This document shows positions 10,850 through 23,743 of a DNA stretch of 64,000 nucleotides, in pieces; position 1 is the stretch's first letter, and the number at the start of each line of letters is the position of its first letter. Source of the DNA: Adiantum capillus-veneris (Eukaryota > Streptophyta > Polypodiopsida > Polypodiales > Pteridaceae). The stretch is from NCBI GenBank assembly GCA_014529385.2, contig CM043954.1, positions 99,757,747 to 99,821,746 of the forward strand. Direction: 5' to 3'. The translations under genes and the position numbers were made by a program. Below the pieces are notes generated by a model that was not told the DNA's origin, did not search any database, and was given only the letters and a program-made list of their open reading frames with translations.

Positions 10850-12440
10850 AGGTTGGACAAGTGGTGAACCTTGAGACCAAATCCTCCTTGCTATATTAAT
10901 GGAAGCAAGGTTGGACAAGTGGTGGACCTTGAAACCAAAGCCTCTTTGCTATATGAGAGCATAGGTTGGACAAGTGGTGGACCTAGTTGTAATACCCACT
11001 GCCACCTATCAACTACTATAGGACTATGCTTTCCAATGTCCAAGTATCCCTTGAGTCTTTCAAGGTTGAACATGTGGTAGACCTTGAAACAAAAATCCCC
11101 TTTCTATATCAGAGCATAGCTTGGACAAGTGGTGGACCTAGTTATAATGCCCAATATCCAAGGTGAAATACCTTAGGACTTTCCTACCTTGCTTGCCAAT
11201 GTTTACGTAGCCCCTCATTTCTTTAATGGAAGTAAGGTTGGACAAGTGGTGGACCTTGAAACCAAAGCCTCTTTGCTATATTAGAGCATAGGTTGGACCT
11301 AGTTTTAATACCCACTGCCACCTATCAACTACTATAGGACTATGCTTTCCAATGTCCAAGTATCCCTTGAGTCTTTCAAGGTTGAACACGTGGTGGACCT
11401 TGAAACGAAAATCCCCTTTCTATATTAGAAAGGTTGAACACATGGTGGACCTTGAAACGAAAATCCCCTTTCTTTATCAGAGCATAGCTTGGACAAGTGG
11501 TGGACCTAGTTATAATGCCCAATATCCAAGGTGAAACACCTTAGGACCTTGCTACCTTGATTGCCAATGTTTACGTAGCCCCTCATTTCTTTAATGGAAG
11601 CAAGGTTGGACAAGTGGTGGACCTTGAAAGCAAAGCCTCTTTGCTATATGAGAGCATAGGTTGGACCTAGTTGTAATACCCACTGCCACCTATCAACTAC
11701 TATAGGACTATGCTTTCCAATGTCCAAGTATCCCTTGAGTCTTGCAAGGTTGAACACGTGGTGGACCTTGAAACCAAAATCCCCTTTCTATATCAGAGCA
11801 TAGCTTGGACAAGTGGTGGACCTAGTTATAAAGCCCCTCCTTTCTTTAATGGAAGAAAGGTTGGAAAAGTGGTGAATCTTGAAACCCAAACCCTTTGGCT
11901 ATATATAGAGGATATCTTGGACAAGTGGTGGGCTTAGTTGTAGTATCCAATGTCCAAGGTCCAAGGTGAACTATGTAAAGACCTTACTTCCAAAAACAAA
12001 GTCGTACAAGTGGTTCTCCTTGAAACCAAAACCTCCTTAGTGTATTAGAACATAGCTTGGAGAAGTGGTGGACTTAGTTGTAATGGTGAATGTCCAAAGA
12101 AAACTATTATAGGACCTTGCTTCCCAAATCAAGTTTGGACAAGTGGTGGATCTTGAAACCAAAACCCCCTTACTCTATTAGAGCATAGCTTAGATAAGTG
12201 GTGGACCTAGCTGCCATGGAAAATGTTCAATCTGAACTGCTACAGGACCTTGCTATTAAATGTCTAAGTAGAGCTAGCTTCTTTAATGGAATCAAGGTTG
12301 GGAAAGTGGTGCATCTTGAAACCAAAAGCCCTTTATTGTATTAGAGCATAGCTTGGACAAGTGAGGGACCTAGTTTTAATGTGTGATGTCCAAAGAAAAG
12401 TATTACAAGACCTTGCTTTCCAATATTGAATTGGTCAAGT
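10850..12440 (+). repeat. 20-bp-core repeat field, proximal block
   Basis: About 20 imperfect copies of TTGGACAAGTGGTGGACC, spaced some 40-120 bp apart, are embedded in longer repeated phrases (for example CCACTGCCACCTATCAACTA with TATCCCTTGAGTCTT, at about 11005-11055, 11310-11375 and 11680-11740). The larger unit here recurs every 350-370 bp. All cores point the same way. No gene was recognised. Confidence 0.9.
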
Positions 12441-13330
12441 GGTTAAAACTAAGTATAAAACTTTGACCATTTTCTTCTCGAATTGCCAAAAAGCTAGTTT
12501 TAGACACCCCTAAATGAAAATGGTTTAGGGTGGCCTTAAACAATGTTTTTTCAAAGACTTGAACAAAAGGGTTGCCGAAGAGTAATGACAATTTATTGTG
12601 GCTTGAAGTGCCTGAGTATGTGAAAACAAGCCTAGGTTTTCCACGAGGCAAAAGGTGACATAATAAGAACATTGGAAACTTAGGATTGACCATGTGGCCT
12701 AAACTTTGGCAAGTGAAGTGGTGGCCAAGTTTTGTGGCACAGTGTGCACTTGGTCCTATATGTGTTGACCACTTGGCTAAATCTAGGACCATAAGGCCAA
12801 ACCTTTGGCACCTTAAATATAGTATGGGATAATCTAGAACTGCTATAGTAAATTAGTAGTATAGCTAATATGTTAATATTTGTATTATATTTAAGTATAT
12901 GCTAATATAATTTATGTTCAAAATTTCACTAATGAAGAATGTTCCCATTTAGCACTCCAGATGCGGGGTCTTAGGGCAATGCCACAATGGGGTGACAAGG
13001 CAGCGCTTCCACGTGAGGTTTGGGGGTAGCGCTCTTGATGGGGATGTGGAATATAGTGCTCTCGATGGCGGGGCTTGGGAGGTTGATTTTGGATATTGTT
13101 TTTGTCTGGGCGGGGTCAGGGGCGGCTGCCGGGCGGGGTCGAGGGGCAGCGCCCCCGCAGGGCTAGGGGCAGGGCCCAAGATTTGTTTTTTTAAAAGTGA
13201 ATTCCTAGTATAGAGTTACGCATGTTTTTCATATTTTCAACCATGATTTCTTTAATTTTGGCCGTGTGAACTGGTTAATTTTTTATATTGCTTTTGTTTT
13301 TTTTAATCCTATGATAAAACATGGACTTGT
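12441..13330. other. Spacer with a GC-rich patch
   Basis: Mostly AT-rich and without a recognisable gene. 12990-13180 is sharply GC-rich, with overlapping GGGCGGGGTC, GGGCAGCGCCCC and GGGCAGGGCCC motifs. It may be the remnant of a retroelement or MITE, but nothing recognisable was found. Confidence 0.5.
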
Positions 13331-13369
13331 AGCATACGTGGCATTCTAATAAACCCTATCAAGATTAGG

Positions 13370-14037
13370 CACACAGAGAGCGCACGAGAAACGCACACAG
13401 AGAAAGCAGGCGAGCAGCAAACACACAGAAGGCGCACACGGATCGCACACAGTTGGAGTATACGTGCGCGTAGAGGAGCAAGCTCGGCATCGTACACAAC
13501 ACACAGGTGGAGTGCACAGGATTGAAAGTTTGCGCACAAGATAAAGAAACAGCAGCGTACACAACGCTTTCCAGAAGGGCAGGATCGGGCAGTCTTCTCA
13601 GGAGAATTGCACACCTCACGAATAGAGAAAAAACAGGTATTTCTCTCTCTCTCACTCTCTGTCTTTCTCCATATAGAGAAGATGGTTCTCTGTAACTCTT
13701 CTTGCACACACACTCTCTCGTCAAAAGACAGAGATACATAGTTTAAAAGTATCCCCGCACACATACACATATTCCCACACATCGTCTTCCTCTCTTCCAC
13801 ATACATAACCACAGTGAAATCTGTTATCTTGCTGTCTCTCTCTTGAAAATACATGCACATATTCCCACACATCGTCTTCCTCACTTCCACATACACATGA
13901 AATCTGTTATCTTGTTGTCTCTCTCTTGAAAATACGTGCACATATTCCCATACATCGTCTTCCTCTCTTCCACATATATTAAAACACAGTGAAATCTGTT
14001 ATCTTTCTCTCTCCTCTCTCTAAAAAACAGGTATTTA

Positions 14038-14069
<32 letters not shown>

Positions 14070-14070
14070 T
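13370..14070. repeat. Low-complexity CA/CT region with a ~90-bp tandem repeat
   Basis: 13370-13560 is rich in CACACAGAG words. 13762-14030 holds three tandem copies (starting near 13762, 13856 and 13939; spacing 94 and 83 bp) of a unit from CACATATTCCCACACATCG to GAAATCTGTTATCTTG plus a CT run. CT runs lie at about 13645 and 14035-14060. The long reverse-strand ORFs here are low-complexity Cys/Arg-rich and are not credible genes. No gene was seen up to 14830. Confidence 0.75.
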
Positions 14071-14829
14071 GTATCTTGCTATCTCTCTCTTGAAAATACA
14101 TGCTCATGTATGTGTGCGTCTGTGTTATCTATGTGTATGTATGTATATTTGTGTTATTTCATTGTAATACTCATGCATAATGCAGATACACAATTACACT
14201 TAATTACGATATGCACCACATAGTATATATACATACATAAATATCACAAATAACTAACACATTGTAATACTAGTAAAATTGAATGGAAGACTTATTGCGT
14301 GATCTGTTAAAGTCGATTCTTGTAGCGAGTTCTGGATGTATGCTGAGCTGATTTTCCTCTAATCCATTTGTAGATATGATTGTAACTTCTGTTTCTCAAA
14401 AATAGTAGTGTTGTTTAGTGATACACCTAATGGACATAAATGGTTTTAAACTAGGACACGTAGACCAAAAACACGTGTATTTCTTTGGATGAATATATAC
14501 ATTTTTGGTGACCCTTACCACAAGTGGTGGACCTTGAGACCAGTGGACTATAAGGACTCCAAACAATACCTTGTACACTCAATCCTTCTTGGTATCTAGG
14601 TTGGACAAGTGGTGGACCTTGTTCAAATCTCTAACCACTCTCTCTAACATGGTGACATAATTTAGGTGTGATAATTCATAATCTATGCAAACTAATATCA
14701 GTTTAGTTTTTAATTTGCTTGTTAATTTGAATTTGTTTGAATTTATGTACAATATAATGATTTGAGGTTTGCATATTTGATTTAGGTGGTATAATGATAT
14801 CTTTTTGTGGTAAACTTGAATTTAAAATC

Positions 14830-14990
14830 AATTTCGCGTGGAATATTTTAAATTTAAGTAGTAAAATTTAAATTTTTATAAAAAAGTTTGAATTTTAAAA
14901 TTTGGGCGGGATATTTTAAAATTTAGGCGGGATATTTAAGATTTGGGAGGGATATTTTAAATTTAGGCGGGAAGGTTTTGAATTTATAGC
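14830..14990 (+). repeat. AT-rich minisatellite with GGCGGGA boxes
   Basis: About six imperfect copies of a 22-30-bp unit, ATTTTAAATTTAGGCGGGAT, end just before the large 20-bp-core array. A sister stretch of similar structure is at 63515-63660, also directly upstream of such an array. Confidence 0.8.
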
Positions 14991-15009
14991 GAGATCTCCC
15001 TTACATAAG

Positions 15010-18000
15010 AGAGTATAGGTTGGACAAGTGGTGGACCTTCAAGCTAGAGCATCCATGCTACTGGACATGATAGGTAGGGAATCTAGTTGAATATTGTATA
15101 TAATATATATGTATAGATCTAGCTTGGACAAGTGGTGGACCTTGGAACAAAACCCCATGTAAAAACATATCATGCACATTCCAAGTGGTCAAAAAAAATA
15201 TCATTTAAGATATAGCCTTATAGATTGGACAAGTGGTGGACCCTAACACCCCAGATATTCTTCATATAATGACATAGAGTGGAAAACTGGTGAATCTTGA
15301 GACCAAACCATGCTACTAGCGATAATAGCTTGGACAAGTGGTGGACCTTGAAAGTAAACCCCCCATCTACGAAATATCATGGGTTTAAGGTATTTCGATG
15401 GAGCCTAGCATCTTGGAGACATCGTGCATCTTGCTTCTCTTCATGTTTCAATGGAGCCTATCTTGGACAAATGGTGGAGCATCCTTCTCTCCATGTTTCA
15501 ATGGACCCTAGCTTGGACAAGTGGTGGACCTTTGCTTCTCTCTATTATTCAATAGAGTTAGCTTGGACAAGTGGTGAACCTTGGAACCAAACCCCCATTT
15601 AAAAACCTATCATGGTCACTCCAAGTGGTGAGAAAGAATAACCTTTAAGATATAGCCTTATAAGGTTGGACAAGTGGTGGACCTTAACACCCTAATATTC
15701 TTAATATAATGGACATAGAGTGAAAAAATTGGTGGAATTTTGAGACACCCCCAACATCACTCATGCTACAGCACTAATAGCTTGGACAAGTGGTGGACCT
15801 GGACGTAGACCCCCATGTTTCAATAGAGTTAGCTTCGACAAATGGTGGAGCATCCTTCTCTCCATGTTTCAATGGAGCCTAGCTTAGACAAGTGGTGGAC
15901 CTTTGCTTCTCTCTATGATTCAATAGAGTTAGCTTGGACAAAGTGGTGGACCTTGGAACCAAAGCCCCATGTAAAACCTATCATGGTCACTCCAAGTGGT
16001 AATAAAGATTACCTCTTTAAGATGTAGCCTTATAGGTTGACAAGTGGTGGACCTTAACACGCGCATATTCTTAATATAATGACATAAGAGTGGAAAAATG
16101 GTGAATCTTGAGACAAAACCACTCATGCTACTAGTGATATAGCTTGGGACAAGTGGTGGACCTTGATTGTTAAACCCCTCATCTACGACATATCGTGGTT
16201 TAATGTTTTTCGATGGAGCCTAGCATCTTGGAGACATGGTGCACCTTGCTTCTCCTCATGTTTCAATGGAGCCTACCTTGGACAAAATGGTGGAGCATCC
16301 TTATCTCCATGTTTCAATGGACCCTAGCTTAGACAAGGGGTGGACCTTTGCTTCTCTCTATGTTTCAATAGAGTTAGCTTGGACAAGTGGTGGACCTTGC
16401 AACCAAAACCCCCATGTAAAACCTATCATGGTCACTCCAAGTAGTAAGAAAGAATAACCTTTAAGATGTAGCCTTATAGGTTGTACAAGTGGTGGACCTA
16501 AATACCCACATATTTTAATAAAAGTGGTGAATCTTAAGACCAAACCACTCAGGCTACTAGCAATAATAGCTTGGACAAGTGGTGGACCTTGAATGTAAAA
16601 CCCTCATCTACGTAATATCGTGGGGTTTAATGTATTTCGATGGAGCCTAGCATCTTGGAGACATGGTGCACCTTGCTTCTCTCATGTTTCAATGGAGCCT
16701 ATCTTGGACAAATGGTGGAGCATCCTTCTCTCCATGTTTCAATGGACCCTAGCTTGGACAAGTGCTGGACCTTTGTTTCTCTCTATGTTTCAATAGAGTT
16801 AGCTTGGACAAGTGGGGACCTTGGAACCAAACCCCCATGTAAAACCTATCTGGTCACTCCAAGTGGTAATAAAGAATAACTTTAAGATGTAGCCTTATAG
16901 GTTGGACAAGTGGTGGACCTTAACACGCGCATATTCTTAATATAATGACATAGAGTGGAAAAGTGGTGAATCTTGAGACCAAACCACTCACGCTACTACC
17001 AATAATAGCTTGGACAAGTGTTGGATCTTGAATGTAAACCCCTCATCTACGACATATCGTGGGTTTAATGTTTTTCGATGGATCCTAGCATCTTGGAGAC
17101 ATGGTGCACCTTGCTTCTCCTCATGTTTCAATGGAGCCTACCTTGGACAAATGGTGGAGCATCCTTCTCTCCATGTTTCAATGGACCTTAGCTTAGACAA
17201 GGGGTGGACCTTTGCTTCTCTCTATGTTTCAATAGAGTTAGCTTGGACAAGTGGTGGACCTTGGAACCAAACCCCCATGTAAAACGTATCATGGTCACTC
17301 CAAGTAGTAAGAAAGAATGACCTTTAAGATGTAGCCTTATAGGTTGGACAAGTGGTGGACCTTAACACCCACATATTCTTAATAAAAGTGGTGAATCTTG
17401 AGACAAAACCACATATTCTTAATAAAAGTGGTGAATCTTGAGACCAAACCACTCAGGCTACTAGCAATAATAGCTTGGACAAGTGGTGGACCTTGAATGT
17501 AAACCCCTCATCTACGAAATATCGTGGGTTTAATGTATTTCGATGGAGCCTAGCATCTTGGAGACATGGTGCAGCTTGCTTCTCGTCATGTTTCAATGGA
17601 GCCTATCTAGGACAAATGGTGGAGCATCCTTCTCTCCATGTTTCAATGGACCCTAGCTTGGACAAGTGCTGGACCTTTGTTTTCTTCTATGTTTCAATAG
17701 AGTTAGCTTGGACAAGTGGTGGGACTTGGAACCAAACCCATGTAAAGCCTATCATGGTCACTCCAAGTGGTAATAAAGAATAACCCTTTAAGATGTAGCC
17801 CTTAAAGGTTGGACAAGTGGACCTTAAACACCGCATATTCTTAATATAATGACATAGAGTGGAAAAGTGGTGAATCTTGAGACCAAAGCACTCAGGCTAC
17901 TACCAATAATAGCTTGGACAAGTGTTGGACCTTGAATGTAAACCCCTCATCTACGAAATATCGTGGGTTTAATGTTTTTCGATGGAGCCTAGCATCTTGG

Positions 18001-21000
18001 AGACATGGTGCACCTTGATTCTCATCATGTTTCAATGGAGCCTACCTTGGACAAATGGTGGAGCATCCTTCTCTCCATGTTTCAATGGACCCTAGCTTAG
18101 ACAAGGGGTGGACCTTTGCTTCTCTCTATGTTTCAATAGAGTTAGCTTGGACAAGTGGTGGACCTTGGAACCAAACCCCCATGTAAAACCTATCATGGTC
18201 ACTCCAAGTAGTAAGAAAGAATAACCTTTAAGATGTAGCCTTATAGGTGGGACAAGTGGTGGACCTTAACACCCACATATTCTTAATAAAAGTGGTGAAT
18301 CTTGAGACCAAACCACTCAGGCTACTAGCAATAATAGCCAGGGATAACCATTAAGATATAGTCTTTCAAGGGTGAGAAAGAATAACCATTAAGATATAGT
18401 CTTATAGGTTGGACAAGTGGTGGACCTTAACACCCAAATATTCTTAATATAATAGAGTGGAAAAGTGGTGAATCTTGAGAGCAAACCACTCATGCTACTA
18501 GCGATAATAGGTTGGACAAATTGTTGATCTTGAATGTAAACTCCCCATGTACAAAATAACGTGGGTTTAAGGTATTTCGATGGAGCTAGCATCTTGGAGA
18601 CATGGTGCAGCTTGCTTCTCTTCATGTTTCAATGGAGTCTATCTTGGACAAATGGTGGAGCATCCTTCTCTCCATGTTTCAATGGACCCTAGCTTGGACA
18701 AGTGGTGGACCTTTGCTTCTCTCTATGTTTCAATAGAGTTAGCTTGGACAAGTGGTGGACCTTGGAACCAAACCCCCATGTAAAACCTTTCATGGTCACT
18801 CCAAGTGGTGAGAAAGAATAACCATTAAGATATAGCCTTATAGGTTGGACAAGTGGTGGACCTTAATACCCAAATATTCTTAATATAATGACACAGAGTG
18901 AAAAAGTGGTGAATCTTGAGACCAAACCCCTCATGCTACTAGCGTTAATAGGTTGGACAACTGGTGGACCTTGAATGTAAACCTTCCATGTTTCAATAGA
19001 GTTAGCTTCGACAAATGGTGGAGCATCCTTCTCTCCATGTTTCAATGGAGCCTAGCTTGGACAAGTGGTGGACCTTTGCTTCTCTCTATGAGAAGAATAA
19101 GTTAGCTTGGACAAGTGGTGGACCTTGGAACCAAACCCCTATGTAAAACATATCATGGACATTTCAAGTGGTGAGAAAGAATACCCTTTAAGATATACCC
19201 TTATAGGTTGGACAAGTGGTCGACCTTAACACCTAGATCTTCTTTATATAATGACATAGAGTGGAAAAGTGGTGAATCTTGAGACCAAACCACTCATGCT
19301 ACTAGGGATAATAGCTGGGAAAAGTGGCTGACCTTGACGTTTAACCCCACATGTAAACAATATCGTGGGTTTAAGGTATTTCAATGGATCCTAGAATCTT
19401 GGAGACATGGTGCAACTTGCTTCTTTTCATGTTTCAATGAAGCCTATCTTCCACCAATGGGGGATCATCCTTCTCTAAATGTCTCAGTGGAGCCTAGCTT
19501 GGACAAGTGGTGGACCTTTGCTTCTCTCTATGTTTCCATAGAGTTAGCTTGGACAAGTGGTGGACCTTTAAACCAAACCCCCATGTAAAACATATCATGG
19601 TCATTCCAAGTGGTGAGAAAGAATACCCTTTAAGATATACCCTTATAGGTTGGACAAGTGGTCGACCTTAACACCTAGATCTTCTTTATATAATGACATA
19701 GAGTGGAAAAGTGTTGAATCTTGAGACCAAACCACTCATGCTACTAGAGATAATAGGTTGGACAAGTGGTGGACCTTGAATGTAAACTCCCCATGTACAA
19801 AATATCGTGGGTTTAAGGTATTTCAATGGATCTTAGCATCTTGGAGACATGGTGCAGCTTGCTTCTCTTCATGTTTCAATGGAGCCTATCTTGGAAAAAT
19901 GGTGGAGCATCCTTCTCTCCATGTTTCAATGGACCCTAGCTTAGACAAGTGGTGGACCTTTGCTTCTCTCTATGTTTCAATAGAGTTAGCTTGGACAAGT
20001 GGTGGAACTTGGAACCAAACCCCCATGTAAAACCTATCATGGTCATTCCAAGTGGTGAGAAAGAATACCCTTTAAGATATAGCCTTATAGGTTGGACAAG
20101 TGGTGGACCTTAACACCCAGATCTTCTTAATATAATGACATAGAGTGGAAAAGTGGTGAATCTTGACATCAAACCACTCATGCTACTAGTGATAATAGGT
20201 TGGACAAGTGGTGGACCTTGAATGTAAACCCCCCATGTACGAAATATCATGGGTTTAAGATATTTCAATGGAGCCTAGCATTTTGGAGACATGGTGCAGC
20301 TTGCTTCTCTTCATGTTTCAATCAAACCTGGCTTGGACAAATGGTGGAGCATCCTTCTCTCCATGTTTCAATGGAGCCTAGCTTGGACAAGTGGTGGACC
20401 TTTGATTCTCTCTATGTTTCAATAGAGTTAGCTTGGACAAGTGGTGGACCTTGGAACCATACCCCTATGTAAAACCCATCATGTGCATTCCAAGTGGTGG
20501 TAAATAATACCATTTAAGATATAGCCTTATAGGTTGGACAAGTGGTGGACCTTAACACCCAGATCTTCTTAATATAATGACATAGAGTGGAAAAGTGGTG
20601 AATCTTGAGACCAAACCACTCATGCTACTAGGGATAATAGGTTGGACAAGTGGTGGACCTTGAATTTAAACCCCACATATACAAAATATCATGGGTTTAA
20701 GGTATTTCAATGGAGCCTAGCATCTCAAAGACATGGTGCATCTTGCTTCTCTTCATGTTTCAATGGAGCCTATTTTGGACAAATGGTGGAGCATCCTTCT
20801 CTCCATGTTTCAATGGACCCTAGATTGGACAAGTGGTGGACCTTTGCTTCTCTCTATGTTTCAATATAGTTAGCCTATATTAGACAATTAGTAGACCTCG
20901 AATCTCTCCATGTTGTCTAGAGCTGAGCTTGGACAAGTGGTGGACCTTACTTCTCCCTTCCCTTAGTTTACTAGCTTAAATGATCACTATGTATACTTGC

Positions 21001-21060
21001 TTAGATCTAGCTTGAACAAGTGGTGGAACTTGTATTCACACAAACTTAATCCATTACAAA
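15010..21060 (+). repeat. Higher-order (~440 bp) array of the 20-bp core
   Basis: Some twelve units, each with about six or seven copies of TTGGACAAGTGGTGGACC and the fixed phrases TCTCCATGTTTCAATGGA, CATCTTGGAGACATGGTGCA and CCAAACCCCCATGTAAAACC. Using GGAGACATGGTGCA as a marker, units lie at about 15414, 16230, 16657, 17095, 17561, 18000, 18595, 19400, 19842, 20284 and 20725. The last three intervals are 442, 442 and 441 bp, and others are near 430 or double that. The distal units are the most alike, implying recent amplification at the right end. ORFs of ~90 codons recur once per unit (MDKWW..., ending WNQTPM), but 442 is not a multiple of 3 and the frames do not join. The array ends just before the ParB/MTase-like gene and probably lies in its 5' region or first intron. 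Confidence 0.93.
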
Positions 21061-21106
21061 AAAGTATATGTTAAAATAACATTTGGTTTTTTTTGTTTCA
21101 GGAAAG

Positions 21107-23743
21107 ATGGCTCCAAAAAAACAGGTTGCAAGGGTTGCTGTCTCAGTTGACTATACTTGCAATGATCTTAGGAAATGGTATTTGGACATACATGGTATAG
21201 AGGGTGCACAATTTCATAAGGTGCATCTATTTATTGCCAAAAAGGAGAATGACAGCTTGTTTGAAGATGTTGGACAAGTTGTGGAAGCATCTGTCTCTGT
21301 AGTTGATAGTCATCCAGAGGTGGAATGCATTGACATTCTAGTTCCAATGAATCTAGAATTTCAACTATCTCCAGGAGCATATGCATTGGAGCGCATGTCT
21401 AGAAACAAAGAAGAGACAATGTTTTCTCGAGGATGGAAGTTTGCAGAATCAAATCCAAATATCACAGCAGATCAACTTCAAAGCTCCATCATTGCCACAC
21501 TACAACGAAAAAAGGTGAAAGCTTCACGACCACCATCCACAAAGAAGCAAGCAAAAGTGCAGAAAGTAGAAGCTAAGCGAACTAGTTCCATTTTGGATGT
21601 AGACAAGGCATCTTTGGCATCCTCATCAACAGAGGGTTCAATGTCAAAGATGAGAATTGTGGATCCAGATGTTTTAGAAGCTGAGGCCATGAAAGGACAA
21701 GAAAAAGATACAGGTGGAATGAATAAGTACATAAATTATTTTCCTTTCCAATATAGGGAATTTGATATCCCTATTCAAAATTGTTGGCTTGCTCCTGATC
21801 ACTATAATGCACGTATTATGGATAAAAAACACGCTGAAAGTGTGTTATTTGGATTTTCACGGAGTACGACCAAGCCTGCAGCATGTGCATATTTGATGCC
21901 TGTTCGAAATGCAAAATCAAAGAAGGGGACTCCTTTGGCAGTAGAAGAGGTAGAGGAGCAAAAAATTAAAGATTATCATTATTGGATTCTTGATGGGCAG
22001 CATTCAATCTATGCTGCAAAAGTTTTGCTTCACAATGAACAAAACAACAAAGAGATCTTTGAAAGACTGATTAGCGTGTATAAATTTAGAAAGGCTCGCA
22101 TTGTTGTGAATGCTCCTCCATTTGTTGCAACTGCTATATTTGCCATTGCAAATGAGGAGGCTCAGGCATTGTATGTCAAGCAACCTTACAGCCAAATATT
22201 GAGACATTTACGGAGTCAATGGATCTTCTCAGGACGACCACCAAAGGCAGCAAGTGGAATTGCAGAGGTACATGCATCTCGTGCCGGATGGGATAGTGTT
22301 TAATTAAAAAATCTTGCTCAATAGTTTAATTATTTCTCTATTTCTTTTTAGGCTTTTCTTCGATTGGCAAGAATGAGTGCAGCAGCAAGTTGGATTGCTA
22401 AACAGGCACACATGGTCACGTACTCTGATTTAGTTTATGATTGCTGGATAGAAATCATTGAAAATCTAGAAGAGGAGAATAAGAAACCCCCAACAACTGT
22501 ATTTAGATACCTTTGTGGCCTTGAGGAATCAGAGGTAAAGACTATTCAAGAAGAGATTAGAGATGAGAAGATTTTACTGTCAAAGAGTGCAAAGGATGGT
22601 GATGCAACTGACATGTATGATCGAATCAAGCACTTGAAGCAAGACAAATTGATTCAAGATGCACTTCTTGAAGGCTTCAACAATTTGAATGAGTCTTCAC
22701 CATGTAAAGACTGGGAGGAGGTGGTCAAAATGTATAACATCAATGATGTTGTTTATAAAACAATTTTAATGCTATGCGAGGAATGGATCAGATCTAGTTT
22801 GACGCGTGGAACAAAGAAAATGGCTTTTCCAGATGGAGCAATAAAATACATGCAATGGGCAATTCACCTTCAAAAGGAGAAAACTGAGCCTAGAGATTTG
22901 CCATGGTCAATCTATGTGGTGAGCCTACAAATGGAAGGCAATCTCTACTTGATGCGCCACTTCAATAATAAAGTGCCTATTGGCTTATGTGTTTTAGATA
23001 TGACAAAAAACGTTGGAGGCAATTTGAAGTGGAGTGAGGAGACATTTAACAATGCTTTGGATGGGATCTTGGCTATTGCTGGAGGGTCAACAGATCCTGG
23101 ATTTGTCTTTCTTGCATTTGTGGATTTCACTAACTTCACAAAATTGCAATGTGCCTTTCACGCCATGGGAGATAATCTGAGCTACCATTGTTGTGGTGCA
23201 TTGCATCACTTTCCATCAGCTCCTTGCAAAGGAGCAATTCAATTCCTAACAGTTATTGCCTTCTTGGGACAAGGCAATGCATTTGAAGACCTGAGAAGAA
23301 GATCAGAGGAACATCCCATGCCAATTGATTGTTCTCTTCTTCAAGTAGCAGATAACGATATGTCAGATTTGCAATATTTGGAGGCCAAAAAAAGAGCTTT
23401 GGTCAAGCACTACATTCGTACATATTGTTTTGAAGACCGCAAGCTTGTTGATGTTTTTGGTGATGGCTCCTTGGTTGCACAAGAAGGAATACAACAGAAA
23501 AAAGAAGTTATCTGCTTAATTGATAGTGTGGAGGAGGCAAAAAGCGTGGAGACCATGCTGCTAGACTTTGTTAAGTCTCATGAAGATATAGAAAAATGGG
23601 CTGGACTTCAACAATCCACTTCGCAATCAGGCGACATTGTGCCTGTTACAGAGGAGTGCTCTCCACAAAGAGAAGAAGAACAACAACAACACCATCCTCT
23701 GTCAATGGAGGACTTTTTGGAAATGGAGACACGTATGTTTTGA
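21107..23743 (+). CDS. ParB-like / permuted DNA methyltransferase-like protein (gene A)
   Basis: Two exons, 21107-22297 and 22352-23743, with a 54-bp phase-0 GT...AG intron, give 860 residues with no lesion. Start: ATG in GAAAGATGGCTCC. A good acceptor (TTTTGTTTCAG) ends at 21101, so a 5' exon is likely. N-terminal third: acidic, then a Lys-rich linker. Residues ~215-330 look like a ParB/sulfiredoxin-type fold with YHYWILDGQHSIYAAK (compare the DGQHR boxes of ParB-like and DndB-like proteins). The C-terminal half resembles a circularly permuted (beta-class) N4/N6 DNA methyltransferase: IGLCVLDMTKNVGGN (~605-620) at the place of the catalytic (D/N/S)PP(Y/W) box, and KLVDVFGDGSLVAQEG (~763) at the place of the AdoMet FxGxG box. 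Both boxes are altered, so catalysis is doubtful. A strong donor (C|GTATGT, 23733) precedes the stop and could splice to the SET exon. The methyltransferase call is inference from motif order. Confidence 0.7.

Noticed and set aside
13309-13941. 210-codon reverse ORF
   Set aside because: It spans a CA/CT low-complexity minisatellite and has a Cys/Arg-rich composition without any domain.
15297-20869. Recurrent ~90-codon ORFs (MDKWW... to WNQTPM) in the 440-bp units
   Set aside because: They follow from repeat identity. The unit length is not a multiple of three, frames are broken in several units, and composition is repetitive.
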